From positions 158,659 to 222,658 of the forward strand of contig NZ_KQ130484.1 in assembly GCF_001050375.1 (NCBI RefSeq): a DNA stretch of 64,000 bases, given 5' to 3'. Below are positions 44,168 to 53,811 of this stretch, piece by piece (positions within the stretch are counted from its first letter, which is position 1; every line of letters begins with the position of its first letter). Below the pieces are notes generated by a model. The model was not told where the DNA came from and did not search any database. It saw only the letters and a program-made list of their open reading frames with translations. Position numbers and translations under genes: made by a program. Source of the stretch: Catenovulum maritimum (lineage in GTDB: Bacteria; Pseudomonadota; Gammaproteobacteria; Enterobacterales; Alteromonadaceae).

Positions 44168-46078
44168 TTATTTCAGGGGGATATATATTTCGAAAACCAA
44201 ACCAGAAGGTTTTGCATGAAAAGCTTTTATTTCTCCTTTTAAAGCTTGAGTGGTGAGGTTGTGAACTATATTCAAACCGAGTCCTGTATTGTTATTTTTA
44301 TTTAGGTGGTCATAAAATGGAGCAAATAAGTTGTCGAGTAGCTTATCACTAACACCCGAACCATTATCTTTAAAAAGAATGACCAAGCGATTCGCTATTT
44401 TACTAAATTCAATGACTATCTGGTTGTTTTCGCTATGGTTGAATGCATGTCTAACCGCATTCAGTATTAGGTGTGAGATGATTTGGGCAAGTGCACCGGA
44501 TTGGCTATAGATTTCCAGTTTTTCCTCTCCTGAAATGGTAACTGATATTTGTTGTTTTTCTAGTTCAAGTTTAAGGGTTTGCAGTACATCTATGAGTAGG
44601 TTTTTGACATTAAATATTCTAGGGTTTTCACTTTCTGCTGAAACCGCAACGGATTTAAAGTTTTGAATAAGCTCACTTGCTCTACCTAAATTTTTCTCGA
44701 CTAGCAGGCTGCACTCAGAGATTTGTTTAATAAATCCATCTAACTCAGATTTGGTTAAACTGGCATTATTGAATTTATTATTGAGTTGTTTTATTTGTTC
44801 AGTCAGCATACTTGAGGCCGTTATGCTTACCCCTACAGGTGTATTTACTTCATGTGCTATTCCAGCTAAAAGCTGACCGAGCAAAGACATTTTTTCAGAT
44901 TCAATTAACTGACTTTGAGTTTGCTTTAATTGTGCTAAGGTAACTGATAGTTCATCAACCGCTTGTTTTAACTCTACCGTTCTTTGCTCAACTCTGGTTT
45001 CTAACTCTTGTTGGTCTTTGTTGATTCGTTGAGCCATTTTATACAGAACGTAAACTATGGATTGTATTTCTATAAAATTTAACTTAACTTTTTGTGGTCT
45101 TAAGTTACCCGCGGCATAGGTTTGGACCAAATCAGATAGCGCCTTAAGTGGCTTAGTGATTAACCCTGAAATAAAAATACTTAGTCCGAGTACAATAGAT
45201 AAAAATAAAATCGTGATAATAATGTACTCGTGTTGTAAATCTGAGACGGAAGCAAATGCCGCCGCTTTATCTATGGAATATTTGAGCTTTAAATCTGTAT
45301 TATTTTTATCAAATGAGAGCCTAGACTCGACAGATATTCTGTCTTTTGGGGTGCTAATACTACTAATTAATGGCTGTGTCTTATATGTGATTTGATCCAG
45401 TAAAACGAGTGGGGTTACTGATTGAATGTCTTTGTATAGACTTTCAAGTGGAATGATAGCGACAAGTAAACCAGTTAATTTTGCATTGTCATCCACGGTT
45501 TGTGTTTCGGATAAAATTAAAGGCGCAATAAAAATAAGAGATTGTTCACTCTTGATATCAATTGAATTTTTTTCGTAAATTTTTCTTTCTTCTATCAGCA
45601 TTTGGGGAGTATCCAAAATATGGCTAGAAAACTGAGCCTTATATCCTTGTTGGATGCTATCTTGAAATTGTTGATTGAGCTCATTATGGTCAATTAGTTC
45701 AGCTGCTAGTGGGGAGGCTTCAATCGCTCTTAAATTAGTGTCGACTAGTAACACGCTGGTCGCTAGTTGTGATTGGTTGCGTATGCTGTTTAATTTCAAC
45801 CTTGCTCTAAAACCAAAAATACCCGTATGTGCGGCAAGTGCAACATTCGTATCGGTTGACGCTTGTTCTAGGGCTAAGCTCAGTTGCTTTATTTTAAAAT
45901 AAATTTCAGCTTTTGCCGATTGAGTTTGCGCTTGTAATTTTTCTACCTCAACTTCTTTATTTATTTGTCTAAATTGACTCAACAGGTAGCTAGAAATGAG
46001 TAATGCAGGCAATACTGAAATCGCTATCAAAACCAACAGTAAAGTCGTTTTGAGGTGTGATTTCTTAAAAAGTCTCAT
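44168..46078 (-). CDS. Membrane sensor histidine kinase
   Basis: A 636-residue kinase with TM1 near residues 12-33, a long periplasmic sensing region (about 35-285), TM2 near 285-305, a HAMP-like linker and coiled coil (about 305-395), the phosphoacceptor H-box (GIAHEVNTPVG) near 410 and a HATPase domain with N-box NAVRHAF, DNGSGVSD and a GLGLNIVHNL lid. The Thr-Pro in the H-box is typical of the DctB/NtrB-like HPK4 group. It overlaps the stop of a periplasmic binding protein gene by four bases (ATGA). No response regulator is near. Confidence 0.9.
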   Translation of the reverse strand: MRLFKKSHLKTTLLLVLIAISVLPALLISSYLLSQFRQINKEVEVEKLQAQTQSAKAEIYFKIKQLSLALEQASTDTNVALAAHTGIFGFRARLKLNSIRNQSQLATSVLLVDTNLRAIEASPLAAELIDHNELNQQFQDSIQQGYKAQFSSHILDTPQMLIEERKIYEKNSIDIKSEQSLIFIAPLILSETQTVDDNAKLTGLLVAIIPLESLYKDIQSVTPLVLLDQITYKTQPLISSISTPKDRISVESRLSFDKNNTDLKLKYSIDKAAAFASVSDLQHEYIIITILFLSIVLGLSIFISGLITKPLKALSDLVQTYAAGNLRPQKVKLNFIEIQSIVYVLYKMAQRINKDQQELETRVEQRTVELKQAVDELSVTLAQLKQTQSQLIESEKMSLLGQLLAGIAHEVNTPVGVSITASSMLTEQIKQLNNKFNNASLTKSELDGFIKQISECSLLVEKNLGRASELIQNFKSVAVSAESENPRIFNVKNLLIDVLQTLKLELEKQQISVTISGEEKLEIYSQSGALAQIISHLILNAVRHAFNHSENNQIVIEFSKIANRLVILFKDNGSGVSDKLLDNLFAPFYDHLNKNNNTGLGLNIVHNLTTQALKGEIKAFHAKPSGLVFEIYIPLK

Positions 46079-47301
46079 TGCAGCCTCGTGTTGGTTAATT
46101 TTTGCATTTCATACTCAGCTGTCGATTGCATGTACTCGGCTGTTTGGTGGGCTGATAAGGTGCCATTTAAATAAAGGTTTAACCCTTTTGCCATCGCATT
46201 CCAAGATGAAACAACGGCTTTACTTGGTTTCAGTTTTTTACTCACTTCTAATTGGCTAATTAATGCTTTCCAGTTTTCATCTGCTTCATTGAGAATTTCT
46301 GCTTGGATGAGTTTATGACTTGGGAATACATGTAATTCAGTTGAAATTCTTCTCATAACCTTTTCGGATTGGAGATATTTTGCGAGTTCAACCAGGTGAG
46401 GGCGATTTGTGTTAGATAAGGATTGAGCAGGAAATGCAATCGTTAACGCGCCACTTAATGAGCTAACTTTATGCTGATGTATAGTCGGCAAGGGAGCTAT
46501 GCCAAAGTTATTGCCTAGCCTTTTTCGGGTTTGTTCGAATTCCCAATCACCATTAATAGAATAAGCGTATTTACCTTGAAAAAAATGCAAGCTAGGGCAG
46601 TCATAAGTACAACTTTGAGGTACTTTAAGTGTTTGCTGCAATTGTTTGTAAAACTTCAAGGTATTTACCATTTCGGCTGTATTTAGCGTCGGTTTATCCA
46701 GTTTTAATGTTTCCCCCCCCATACCGTGTAAAAAAGCGATAAACCAGTACATTTCAGAATACTTGATAGCTAGAGGCTTAATGTTTTGTTGTAATAATTT
46801 GGGGGTTTGCTTGAGTAACTCTTGCCAATTCGATGCTGGTCGATTGATATAACTTTTATTGTAAAACAGTACTAGATGATTACCTGTATATAGGGGAATA
46901 CCGAGTAGTTCTTGGTTTTTGACATACTCAAGGCTTGAAGCGGTAAGTTGAGGAGAGAGGATGTCTTCAGACACCACGGATAGCTCGAACAAGTCTCGGT
47001 AACCTAAATTATCAGATGAAAACATCACAACTTCTGGAGCTTGTTTTGAATATACTGCCTTGACTATGGCTGTTTTCAGTTCTTCGGTTGGGAATACAGA
47101 TATTTGAATTTTTATATTTGAGTGTGTTTGATTGAAGTCATCAATAATACTTTGCCAAAATAACTCACTATTATTACTGTGCCAAAATTGGATTATCTTG
47201 CGTTCTTCGGCATAGCTTGAGGTTACTAAAATTAAACTAATAATTAAAATAACTCGAGTTAAATGACTCCGGTAGTGGGTAAGCTGCATTGATGTCGCCA
47301 T
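46075..47301 (-). CDS. Family 1 extracellular solute-binding protein (orphan)
   Basis: A 408-residue precursor with a signal peptide (VILIISLILVTSSYA, cut near residue 31). The mature part has the ABC-type sugar-binding fold pattern: IIQFWHSN at the start, then KIQISVFPTEEL, then YSINGDWEF for the ligand cleft, and an ALTIAFPAQS hinge segment. It resembles UgpB/MalE-type sugar or glycerophosphodiester binders. No permease or ATPase genes are next to it; instead its last codons overlap a histidine kinase gene, so it may present a ligand to the kinase rather than feed a transporter. Confidence 0.85.
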   Translation of the reverse strand: MATSMQLTHYRSHLTRVILIISLILVTSSYAEERKIIQFWHSNNSELFWQSIIDDFNQTHSNIKIQISVFPTEELKTAIVKAVYSKQAPEVVMFSSDNLGYRDLFELSVVSEDILSPQLTASSLEYVKNQELLGIPLYTGNHLVLFYNKSYINRPASNWQELLKQTPKLLQQNIKPLAIKYSEMYWFIAFLHGMGGETLKLDKPTLNTAEMVNTLKFYKQLQQTLKVPQSCTYDCPSLHFFQGKYAYSINGDWEFEQTRKRLGNNFGIAPLPTIHQHKVSSLSGALTIAFPAQSLSNTNRPHLVELAKYLQSEKVMRRISTELHVFPSHKLIQAEILNEADENWKALISQLEVSKKLKPSKAVVSSWNAMAKGLNLYLNGTLSAHQTAEYMQSTAEYEMQKLTNTRLQ

Positions 47302-47415
47302 TATTTCTTAACGCATATATTGAATGTATTCCTTATTCGTTTAAATATAGAACAGATTCTGTTGATATGAATAAAGTTTGAAAAAATAAGACGAAAATAA
47401 CATTATCGTTGAGCG

Positions 47416-47456
47416 TTCGTTAACCTAATTTTAATTAACTCATTTAGGTTAACGAA
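47416..47456 (-). terminator. Hairpin after yebG
   Basis: TTCGTTAACCTAA and TTAGGTTAACGAA form a perfect 13-base stem with a 15-base AT-rich loop, just downstream of the yebG stop on the minus strand. There is no T tract, so it could be an mRNA-stabilising hairpin or a protein-binding palindrome (each arm contains GTTAAC). Confidence 0.45.
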
Positions 47457-47493
47457 ACGACTTTCTAATGCATTTGAAGCTAACTTAATAGAA

Positions 47494-47820
47494 TTAAGCC
47501 GTTTTATTTATAGGGGTAACTTTTTTGGCTTTGGGCTTGGTTTCTGCATCATCTTGCTCTTTGTTGACTGGCTCAGCAAAATCAATTTTGGTTAAGTTTT
47601 CTACTTTACCCTTAAATGCAAGCGTAAACTGTTCTTTGTTACGCGAAATTAGGCGGCCAATGTCGTCAAGTTGTTGATCAGATAAACCAGAAACATTTTC
47701 GCCAACTGCCGCAGAAATAGCTTCGGCTAATTCAAGCATTTGATCATAGATATCTGCATCTTTTTTATTTGTAAACATTTTCCCATCTCTATCACATTGC
47801 CAAAGTGGTTTAACTGCCAT
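47494..47820 (-). CDS. yebG: SOS-induced DNA damage protein YebG
   Basis: A 108-residue cytoplasmic protein of the YebG family, induced after DNA damage in E. coli; molecular role not settled. The N-terminal MAV..WQCDRDGKMFTNKKDADIYDQMLELAEAI aligns with the E. coli protein (shared MAV, FTxKKxADxYDxML), and the charged, alanine-poor tail (KPKAKKVTPINKTA) varies between species. AAGG lies eight bases before the ATG. A one-mismatch LexA box lies 42 bases upstream, in the expected promoter. Confidence 0.88.
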   Translation of the reverse strand: MAVKPLWQCDRDGKMFTNKKDADIYDQMLELAEAISAAVGENVSGLSDQQLDDIGRLISRNKEQFTLAFKGKVENLTKIDFAEPVNKEQDDAETKPKAKKVTPINKTA

Positions 47821-47861
47821 TTTGTGTACCTTTTAAAATAAGCTTAAATTTCCACCTTATT

Positions 47862-47877
47862 GTGTACGTATATACAG
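47862..47877 (-). promoter_or_regulatory. LexA-binding box (SOS operator) of yebG
   Basis: The plus-strand 16-mer GTGT-N8-ACAG (47862-47877, reading GTGTACGTATATACAG) differs from the gammaproteobacterial consensus CTGT-N8-ACAG at one base. On the minus strand a TTGAAA (-35-like) begins just before it, so LexA bound here would block RNA polymerase. It lies 42 bases upstream of the yebG ATG. Confidence 0.8.
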
Positions 47878-47992
47878 TGTTTTTCAAGTTTATATTTCAA
47901 ATATATGAAAATAATCACTGAAAAAGCAGACAAGTGCTCTAAACTTATTTAAAGTTCTGACCTAGAAAAAAATTAAGCATAGTTTAAATTTG

Positions 47993-49630
47993 GTGGATAT
48001 AAATCATACTAAAATTGCAACTGCCGATATGGAGTCGTTGCATCGAATCTTTACGGTCGCTGAAGCGCCCGATTCGACTTTAGGTAAAATTGAAAAAGAC
48101 ATTTCTGAAAACCTAGCTGGTTTTTTGAATGAGCATATCGTTGCCCGTGAAATTCCTTTATCTGAAATCGAAAGAGATTTTAATCATGCTCATTTACCAG
48201 AAGAGCCTACGTTTGTTTCTGAGCACACCAAATTTTTACTAGATAAGCTTGTCGCTCATTCAGTTCATACTGCTGCACCTAGTTTTATTGGTCATATGAC
48301 ATCAGCTTTGCCTTACTTTATGCTGCCATTGTCAAAAATCATGATCGCGTTAAACCAAAATCTAGTAAAAATCGAAACCTCCAAAGCTTTCACGCCATTG
48401 GAGCGTCAAGTTATAGGTATGATGCATCATTTGGTTTACGCAGAATCAGACGCTTTTTATCAAGATTTCATGCACTCAGAGTCTGACTCTTTAGGCGCAT
48501 TTTGTTCAGGGGGGACAGTTGCTAATATATCGGCACTTTGGGTAGCTCGAAATAATGAATTAAAAGCGAGTGGTGATTTCAAAGGTGTCAATAATTCGGG
48601 CCTTTATCGTGGCTTGAAGCATTACGGCTATGATGGCCTTGCTATATTGGTTTCTACTCGAGGTCATTATTCACTTGCGAAAGCTGCAGATATACTCGGT
48701 TTAGGCCGAGATGATGTGGTTGCAGTACCAGTTGATGGCGAGCACAAAGTGTTAGTTGATGAGATGAAGCTAAAAGCAAATCAGCTCAAGCAACAAAATA
48801 TAAAAGTCATGGCGATTGTTGGTGTTGCTGGTACAACCGAAACTGGTAATGTTGATCCCTTAAATGATTTAGCTGATCTAGCGGCAGAACTGGATTGTCA
48901 TTTTCATGTAGATGCAGCTTGGGGCGGGGCGACACTATTTTCAGAAAAACACAAAAGCTTACTTAAAGGTATAGAAAGAGCTGACAGTGTAACAATTGAT
49001 GCTCACAAGCAAATGTATGTGCCAATGGGCGCTGGACTCGTTTTATTTAAATCACCTAGATTAGCGAGCGAAATAGAGCACCATGCCGAATACGTACTGC
49101 GTAAAGGATCGAAAGATCTTGGTTCGCATACCTTGGAGGGCTCGCGTCCTGGCATGGCCATGTTAGTTTATTCTGCGCTTAATGTATTGGGCCGAAAAGG
49201 TTACGAATTATTAATCGACCGCAGCATAGAGCAAGCTGCTTATTTTGCTAATCTGATTCAAAATAATGCTGATTTTGAATTAGTTTCTCAACCTGAACTG
49301 TGCATCTTAACCTATAGATTTGTACCTAAACAAATAAAGCAACTGCTTAAGCAAGCGACCCCTAAACAAGCTTTATTGATTAACGAACATCTAGATGATC
49401 TAACTCAGTTTATTCAAAAGTCACAACGAGAAGCTGGTAAATCTTTTGTCAGTCGTACTCGTATTAATTGTGCTAGGTATGATAATCAAGTGATCACTGT
49501 ATTTAGAGTGGTGCTTGCGAATCCATTAACCACTCAACAGATTTTGCAAGAAATGTTAGAAGAGCAAGTCTGCTTAGCAAATAAAAGTCAAATTGCCCTT
49601 CCTGAATTGATTCGAATTTTAGAGAGCTAA
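47993..49630 (+). CDS. panP: Pyridoxal-dependent aspartate 1-decarboxylase PanP
   Basis: PLP enzyme of the glutamate-decarboxylase fold that makes beta-alanine from aspartate for pantothenate synthesis in Vibrio and relatives that lack the pyruvoyl enzyme PanD. The 545-residue protein contains SGGTVANISALWVARN, the HVDAAWGGATLFS metal/PLP segment and the PLP-lysine motif TIDAHKQMYVPMG (near residue 345). I chose GTG 47993; a TTG one codon earlier is also in frame, and the Shine-Dalgarno is weak. It is divergent from yebG and ends at a shared terminator. Confidence 0.88.
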   Translation: MDINHTKIATADMESLHRIFTVAEAPDSTLGKIEKDISENLAGFLNEHIVAREIPLSEIERDFNHAHLPEEPTFVSEHTKFLLDKLVAHSVHTAAPSFIGHMTSALPYFMLPLSKIMIALNQNLVKIETSKAFTPLERQVIGMMHHLVYAESDAFYQDFMHSESDSLGAFCSGGTVANISALWVARNNELKASGDFKGVNNSGLYRGLKHYGYDGLAILVSTRGHYSLAKAADILGLGRDDVVAVPVDGEHKVLVDEMKLKANQLKQQNIKVMAIVGVAGTTETGNVDPLNDLADLAAELDCHFHVDAAWGGATLFSEKHKSLLKGIERADSVTIDAHKQMYVPMGAGLVLFKSPRLASEIEHHAEYVLRKGSKDLGSHTLEGSRPGMAMLVYSALNVLGRKGYELLIDRSIEQAAYFANLIQNNADFELVSQPELCILTYRFVPKQIKQLLKQATPKQALLINEHLDDLTQFIQKSQREAGKSFVSRTRINCARYDNQVITVFRVVLANPLTTQQILQEMLEEQVCLANKSQIALPELIRILES

Positions 49631-49641
49631 AAGTAGCTAAT

Positions 49642-49662
49642 AGCCACGCCAATGTGTGGCTT
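49642..49662. terminator. Bidirectional terminator between panP and the lipoprotein gene
   Basis: AGCCAC and GTGGCT form the stem between two converging genes, followed by TTATTTATTA on the plus strand. The second arm touches the lipoprotein stop codon. Confidence 0.6.
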
Positions 49663-50311
49663 ATTTATTACGATATTCTGCCCTGAATTTTTTCATATAA
49701 GCTGATTCTTCTGGCACAACTAGTTCAGCTAATATACCAAGTACGTATTCGTCTGGCGCGGGGAGTTGATCTGCAAACTTCATATTGGTTGAGATTCTAA
49801 TCACTTTGTCTTGCTGGCTAAATAGGTAGACATAAGCGTGCATGTATAGCTCATCTTCAACGTTTATTTTTGAAACTCCTCTAATACCCGTGAATGCTTG
49901 TGTCTCATTTTTTAGCTGAATGTGGCTCACTTGCTCTAAATCTCTTTTTTGAAATTGTTTCGCTGCAATTAATTTATCTATGTCTTTAAAAACATATCGC
50001 ATTTCTACGTTTAAAATTTGAGCTACATCACTAATTTGAGTTTGTCTAATCGGGTAGATAAAAACGTTGAATATATCATGGTCAAAGTATCGGCTTTGAT
50101 AAGTGAGCTTTGAGCCGAGTAATGGGTTGTCTGAATGATTGACATCAGCTAGCACTAATTCTGTTGTTTGCTCTGGGTAGGATAGTTCTTTGAAAGTTTC
50201 ACTTTTTGTTGCTGCGCAACCTTTGAGGCAAATAATGCTTAATAGGGTAAAACAAAATAAGAAAATTTTTACCATAGAGAGTGTTTTAGACCACTTTACT
50301 AAAATATACAT
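49661..50311 (-). CDS. Predicted lipoprotein of unknown function
   Basis: I do not recognise this 216-residue protein. It has a signal sequence with a lipobox (SIICLKGC, Cys32 as the lipidated residue) and a mature region rich in mixed strands and helices with no clear domain. The long N-terminal extension before the hydrophobic core is accepted because AAGGA lies eight bases before this ATG; a second ATG at 50275 (MVKIFLF) is the alternative. It would be anchored in the inner or outer membrane. It is convergent with panP and divergent from rnr. Confidence 0.75.
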   Translation of the reverse strand: MYILVKWSKTLSMVKIFLFCFTLLSIICLKGCAATKSETFKELSYPEQTTELVLADVNHSDNPLLGSKLTYQSRYFDHDIFNVFIYPIRQTQISDVAQILNVEMRYVFKDIDKLIAAKQFQKRDLEQVSHIQLKNETQAFTGIRGVSKINVEDELYMHAYVYLFSQQDKVIRISTNMKFADQLPAPDEYVLGILAELVVPEESAYMKKFRAEYRNK

Positions 50312-50449
50312 GCCTCATTTCCTTATTGGACGATAAATCATAGCTGAATGAGCAATTCTACCTAAATTACCGAGTATTTATCATCTGTTTAATACATTTT
50401 TAACTATCTTAGGTATAATTAAACTGACTTCTATAATGAAATTGAGTGA

Positions 50450-52957
50450 ATGAATAAAAAATCTAAGCAAATACCTCTCGAATACCACCCTTTATTAGCT
50501 GACAAACTAATTAAGTTAATTGAGCAAACTGGAGAAGCTGTCAGCTACAACTTCTTGCGTGAGCAATTAGCGTGTTCCTCTGAACAACAAGAACTTGAAT
50601 TACAAGCTTGCCTGAATGCATTAGAGCAAGAAGGTAAAGTCGTGCATGAACGAGGTTTAGGCTACGCAACGCCTGCTCAACTCGGCTTTTATCTAGGTAA
50701 GGTTGCAGGTCACAGAGATGGCTTTGGTTTTGTGCTGTTAGAGCATGGTACAAAAGATTTATTTTTACCCATTCATCAAATGGAATCTGTTATTCATGGT
50801 GATCTTGTCTTAGCTAAAGCTTCAGGGAAAGAGCAAAGAGGTAAGCGAGAAGGGCGCATTATTCGGGTCATTAAACCTAGACAAGAAGATATTGTTGGCC
50901 GCTATTTTACTGAGCAAGGTGTGAGCTTTGTCGTGCCGGATGATTCTCGAATTGGTCAAGACATCATGATAGATAAAAACTCAACCAAAGGTGCCCGACA
51001 TGGGCAAATGGTTGTAGTTGCTATTACTCAAAGGCCAAGTAAACGCGCGAGCGCAGTTGGAAAGATTATTGAAGTTTTAGGTGAGCACATGGCCCCTGGA
51101 ATGGAAATTGAAGTCGCGTTAAGAAATTATGATATCCCTCACGCTTGGCCAAAAAACTTAGATAAAGAGTTAGCAATTTGGGGTGAAGAAGTGCCCGATT
51201 TTGCTAAATTAGACAGAGTCGACCTACGTGATTTGCCTTTAGTTACCATAGATGGTGAAGATGCTAGAGATTTTGATGATGCCGTCTACTGCGAACGGAA
51301 AAAATCGGGTGGTTGGCGTTTATGGGTTGCGATCGCGGATGTTAGCTATTACGTAAGACCCGGTACTATTGTCGATGATGAAGCAAATAAAAGAGCAACT
51401 TCAGTTTATTTCCCAGAACAAGTTGTTCCTATGCTGCCTGAAGTTTTATCTAATGGTTTATGCTCATTAAACCCTCAAGTTGATCGCTTGTGTATGGTTT
51501 GCGAGATGACTGTGAGTGAACGAGGCGTATTATCAGGTTATAAATTTTACCAAGCCGTGATGAATTCTCACGCTAGGTTAACTTATACAAAAGTAAGCTC
51601 AATTCTAAAAGGGGATGAAGCGCTTCGCCAGCGTTATCAGGCCCAAGTTCCTCATCTCGAAACCTTACATGAGATGTATCAGCAGCTTAAAAAGTCTCGT
51701 GAAAACCGCGGCGCGATTGAGTTTGAAACGCCTGAGCCTAAATTTGTATTCAATTCACTCAGGAAAATAGACACGATAGAATTAGTCGTTCGTAACGACG
51801 CGCATAAGTTAATTGAAGAGTGCATGATTCTAGCGAACGTGGCTGCTGCTAGATTCATTACTAAACATAAGGCTAAGGCCTTATATCGAGTACATGATAA
51901 GCCAGATAGTGAAAAGTTAGCCCAGTTTATTGGCTTTTTAAGCGAGCTTGGTATCACTTTTACTATGGGTGATGAACTTAACCCAACAGATTTTAAAGAT
52001 TTGGTGGATAAAATTCAGGGCAGGCCAGATCAAGAACTTATCCAGACTATGTTGCTGCGCTCAATGAAGCAGGCTATTTATAGTGGCGATAATGTCGGGC
52101 ACTTTGGTCTAGCACTGACTGGATATGCGCACTTCACCTCGCCTATTCGACGTTATCCAGATTTGATTTTGCACAGAGCTATTAAGTCGATTCTCTGTTC
52201 GCAAAAAATGATGAAGGGAGATAATGGCGAGTATACCTACGATGAAAAGCAAATGAATGATCTTGGCGTGCATACATCTATAGCTGAGCGTCGAGCAGAC
52301 GAAGCCACACGCGATGTCGCTAATTGGCTAAAATGTGAATACATGCAAGACCATGTTGGTAGTGAGTTTGAAGGTGTTATATCTGCCGTTACTAGTTTTG
52401 GTTTTTTTGTTCGTATTAATGACTTACATGTCGAAGGCTTAGTACATGTGAGTAGTTTGCAAAGTGATTTTTATATCTATGATGCAAAGAGACACTTATT
52501 GATTGGTGAGCAAAAACGTAAGGTTTATAAGCTAGGTGATGAGATTGCTATTAAGGTATCTGCGGTTAACTTAGAAGATAAGAAAATAGACTTTTTATTG
52601 GCCGGTCAAGACGCTTCACCAACAGGCAAAGGGAATAAGGGTCGAAAAGATAGAAAAGAGAATTCAAGAAGCCGAGATAAAAACTCGAAAGGAAAAGAGT
52701 CACGAAGAGAAAAATATGGCTCTAGCAAAACGAAGGCTGTTAAATATACGCCTTCAACAGCGAAACCTACAGCGAATGACAGTCGCGACTCGACGGATAG
52801 TGAAAAACCTAAATCTAAAAGCAAAACACAAATGCTGATGGAAAAAGAAAATGCTAATAAAAAATCCGGCAAGCCAAAAGGCAAGTCTTCAAGTCGGAAG
52901 AAAAAAGCAGTCACGACTAAGAAGCATGCCAAGCGTCAAAGTAATAAACGCAAGTAA
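50450..52957 (+). CDS. rnr: Ribonuclease R
   Basis: Processive 3'-to-5' exoribonuclease that degrades structured RNA and helps clear stalled mRNA with trans-translation. The 835-residue protein has an N-terminal HTH-like part, two cold-shock domains (about 75-230), the RNB catalytic domain with DGEDARDFDDAV (about 268-279) and RYPDLILHRAI, and an S1 domain (about 640-720, EGVISAVTSFGFFVRI). The last roughly 105 residues form a Lys/Ser-rich basic tail, longer than usual, typical of RNase R RNA-binding tails. It is followed by rlmB, as in E. coli. Confidence 0.96.
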   Translation: MNKKSKQIPLEYHPLLADKLIKLIEQTGEAVSYNFLREQLACSSEQQELELQACLNALEQEGKVVHERGLGYATPAQLGFYLGKVAGHRDGFGFVLLEHGTKDLFLPIHQMESVIHGDLVLAKASGKEQRGKREGRIIRVIKPRQEDIVGRYFTEQGVSFVVPDDSRIGQDIMIDKNSTKGARHGQMVVVAITQRPSKRASAVGKIIEVLGEHMAPGMEIEVALRNYDIPHAWPKNLDKELAIWGEEVPDFAKLDRVDLRDLPLVTIDGEDARDFDDAVYCERKKSGGWRLWVAIADVSYYVRPGTIVDDEANKRATSVYFPEQVVPMLPEVLSNGLCSLNPQVDRLCMVCEMTVSERGVLSGYKFYQAVMNSHARLTYTKVSSILKGDEALRQRYQAQVPHLETLHEMYQQLKKSRENRGAIEFETPEPKFVFNSLRKIDTIELVVRNDAHKLIEECMILANVAAARFITKHKAKALYRVHDKPDSEKLAQFIGFLSELGITFTMGDELNPTDFKDLVDKIQGRPDQELIQTMLLRSMKQAIYSGDNVGHFGLALTGYAHFTSPIRRYPDLILHRAIKSILCSQKMMKGDNGEYTYDEKQMNDLGVHTSIAERRADEATRDVANWLKCEYMQDHVGSEFEGVISAVTSFGFFVRINDLHVEGLVHVSSLQSDFYIYDAKRHLLIGEQKRKVYKLGDEIAIKVSAVNLEDKKIDFLLAGQDASPTGKGNKGRKDRKENSRSRDKNSKGKESRREKYGSSKTKAVKYTPSTAKPTANDSRDSTDSEKPKSKSKTQMLMEKENANKKSGKPKGKSSSRKKKAVTTKKHAKRQSNKRK

Positions 52958-53050
52958 TGTCTTTCGTTAGTAGTCGAAAATTTACGTATAGAATTCATTA
53001 ACTTTGATTTTATTATCAAAGTTAAATAACGTCATAATTGGAAAAATAAA

Positions 53051-53794
53051 GTGAGTAAATCAGAATTAATATATGGCATGCATGCCGCTGAAGCGTTGCT
53101 GAATAGTGCGCCTCATAGAATGATAGAACTATTTTGTTTAAAGGGGCGAGATGATAAAAGATTAAATAATATCATCAATTTAGCTCGTAAAAATGGTATC
53201 ACAGTTCAGTTTGCCCAACGTAAAGCGCTAGATGATAAAGCTGCAGGGGAACAGCATCAAGGGGTTGTTGCACGTGTTCAACCAGCACCTATTTTAAATG
53301 AAAATGATTTAGATGAAATTTTAGATAAACTGAATCGCCCAGCATTTTTACTGATTTTAGATGGTGTGACAGATCCACATAACATAGGTGCTTGTTTAAG
53401 AACGGCTGATGCCGCGGGTGTTGATGCTGTTATCGTGCCCAAAAATAAATCCGGTGGTTTAACCGCTACAGCACGAAAAGTCGCTTGTGGAGCTGCTGAA
53501 GCTGTTCCTTTTATACAAGTAACTAACTTAGCCAGAACTTTAAAAGAAATCCAACAGAAAGGTGTATGGGTTGTCGGCACTGCAGGTGAAGCCACACAGA
53601 CAGTTTACCAAGCTAAGTTAACAGGACCAATTGCTTTAGTTATGGGCGCAGAAGGCGAAGGCATGCGTCGTTTGACAAGAGAAACTTGTGATGAGTTAAT
53701 CTCAATTCCTATGTCTGGTTCAGTTTCTAGCTTAAATGTCAGTGTTGCAACGGGTGTAACCTTATTTGAAATTGTTCGTCAAAGACAAAGTTAA
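53051..53794 (+). CDS. rlmB: 23S rRNA (guanosine-2251-2'-O)-methyltransferase RlmB
   Basis: SPOUT methyltransferase that modifies G2251 in the ribosomal P-loop. The 247-residue protein has an N-terminal L30e-like RNA-binding domain (about 1-85) and the trefoil-knot SpoU domain with [21 protein letters not shown] (about 103-123), [10 protein letters not shown] and [14 protein letters not shown]. It starts at a GTG. rnr-rlmB is a common gammaproteobacterial pair; the 93-nt gap contains no visible terminator, so co-transcription is possible. Confidence 0.95.
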   Translation: MSKSELIYGMHAAEALLNSAPHRMIELFCLKGRDDKRLNNIINLARKNGITVQFAQRKALDDKAAGEQHQGVVARVQPAPILNENDLDEILDKLNRPAFLLILDGVTDPHNIGACLRTADAAGVDAVIVPKNKSGGLTATARKVACGAAEAVPFIQVTNLARTLKEIQQKGVWVVGTAGEATQTVYQAKLTGPIALVMGAEGEGMRRLTRETCDELISIPMSGSVSSLNVSVATGVTLFEIVRQRQS

Positions 53795-53811
53795 GCGAAT
53801 TAAGAATCGAG

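Noticed and set aside
52606-52932. A 108-codon minus-strand frame opposite the RNase R tail
   Set aside because: It is the reverse of the Lys-rich tail, giving an artificial Phe/Leu-rich protein.
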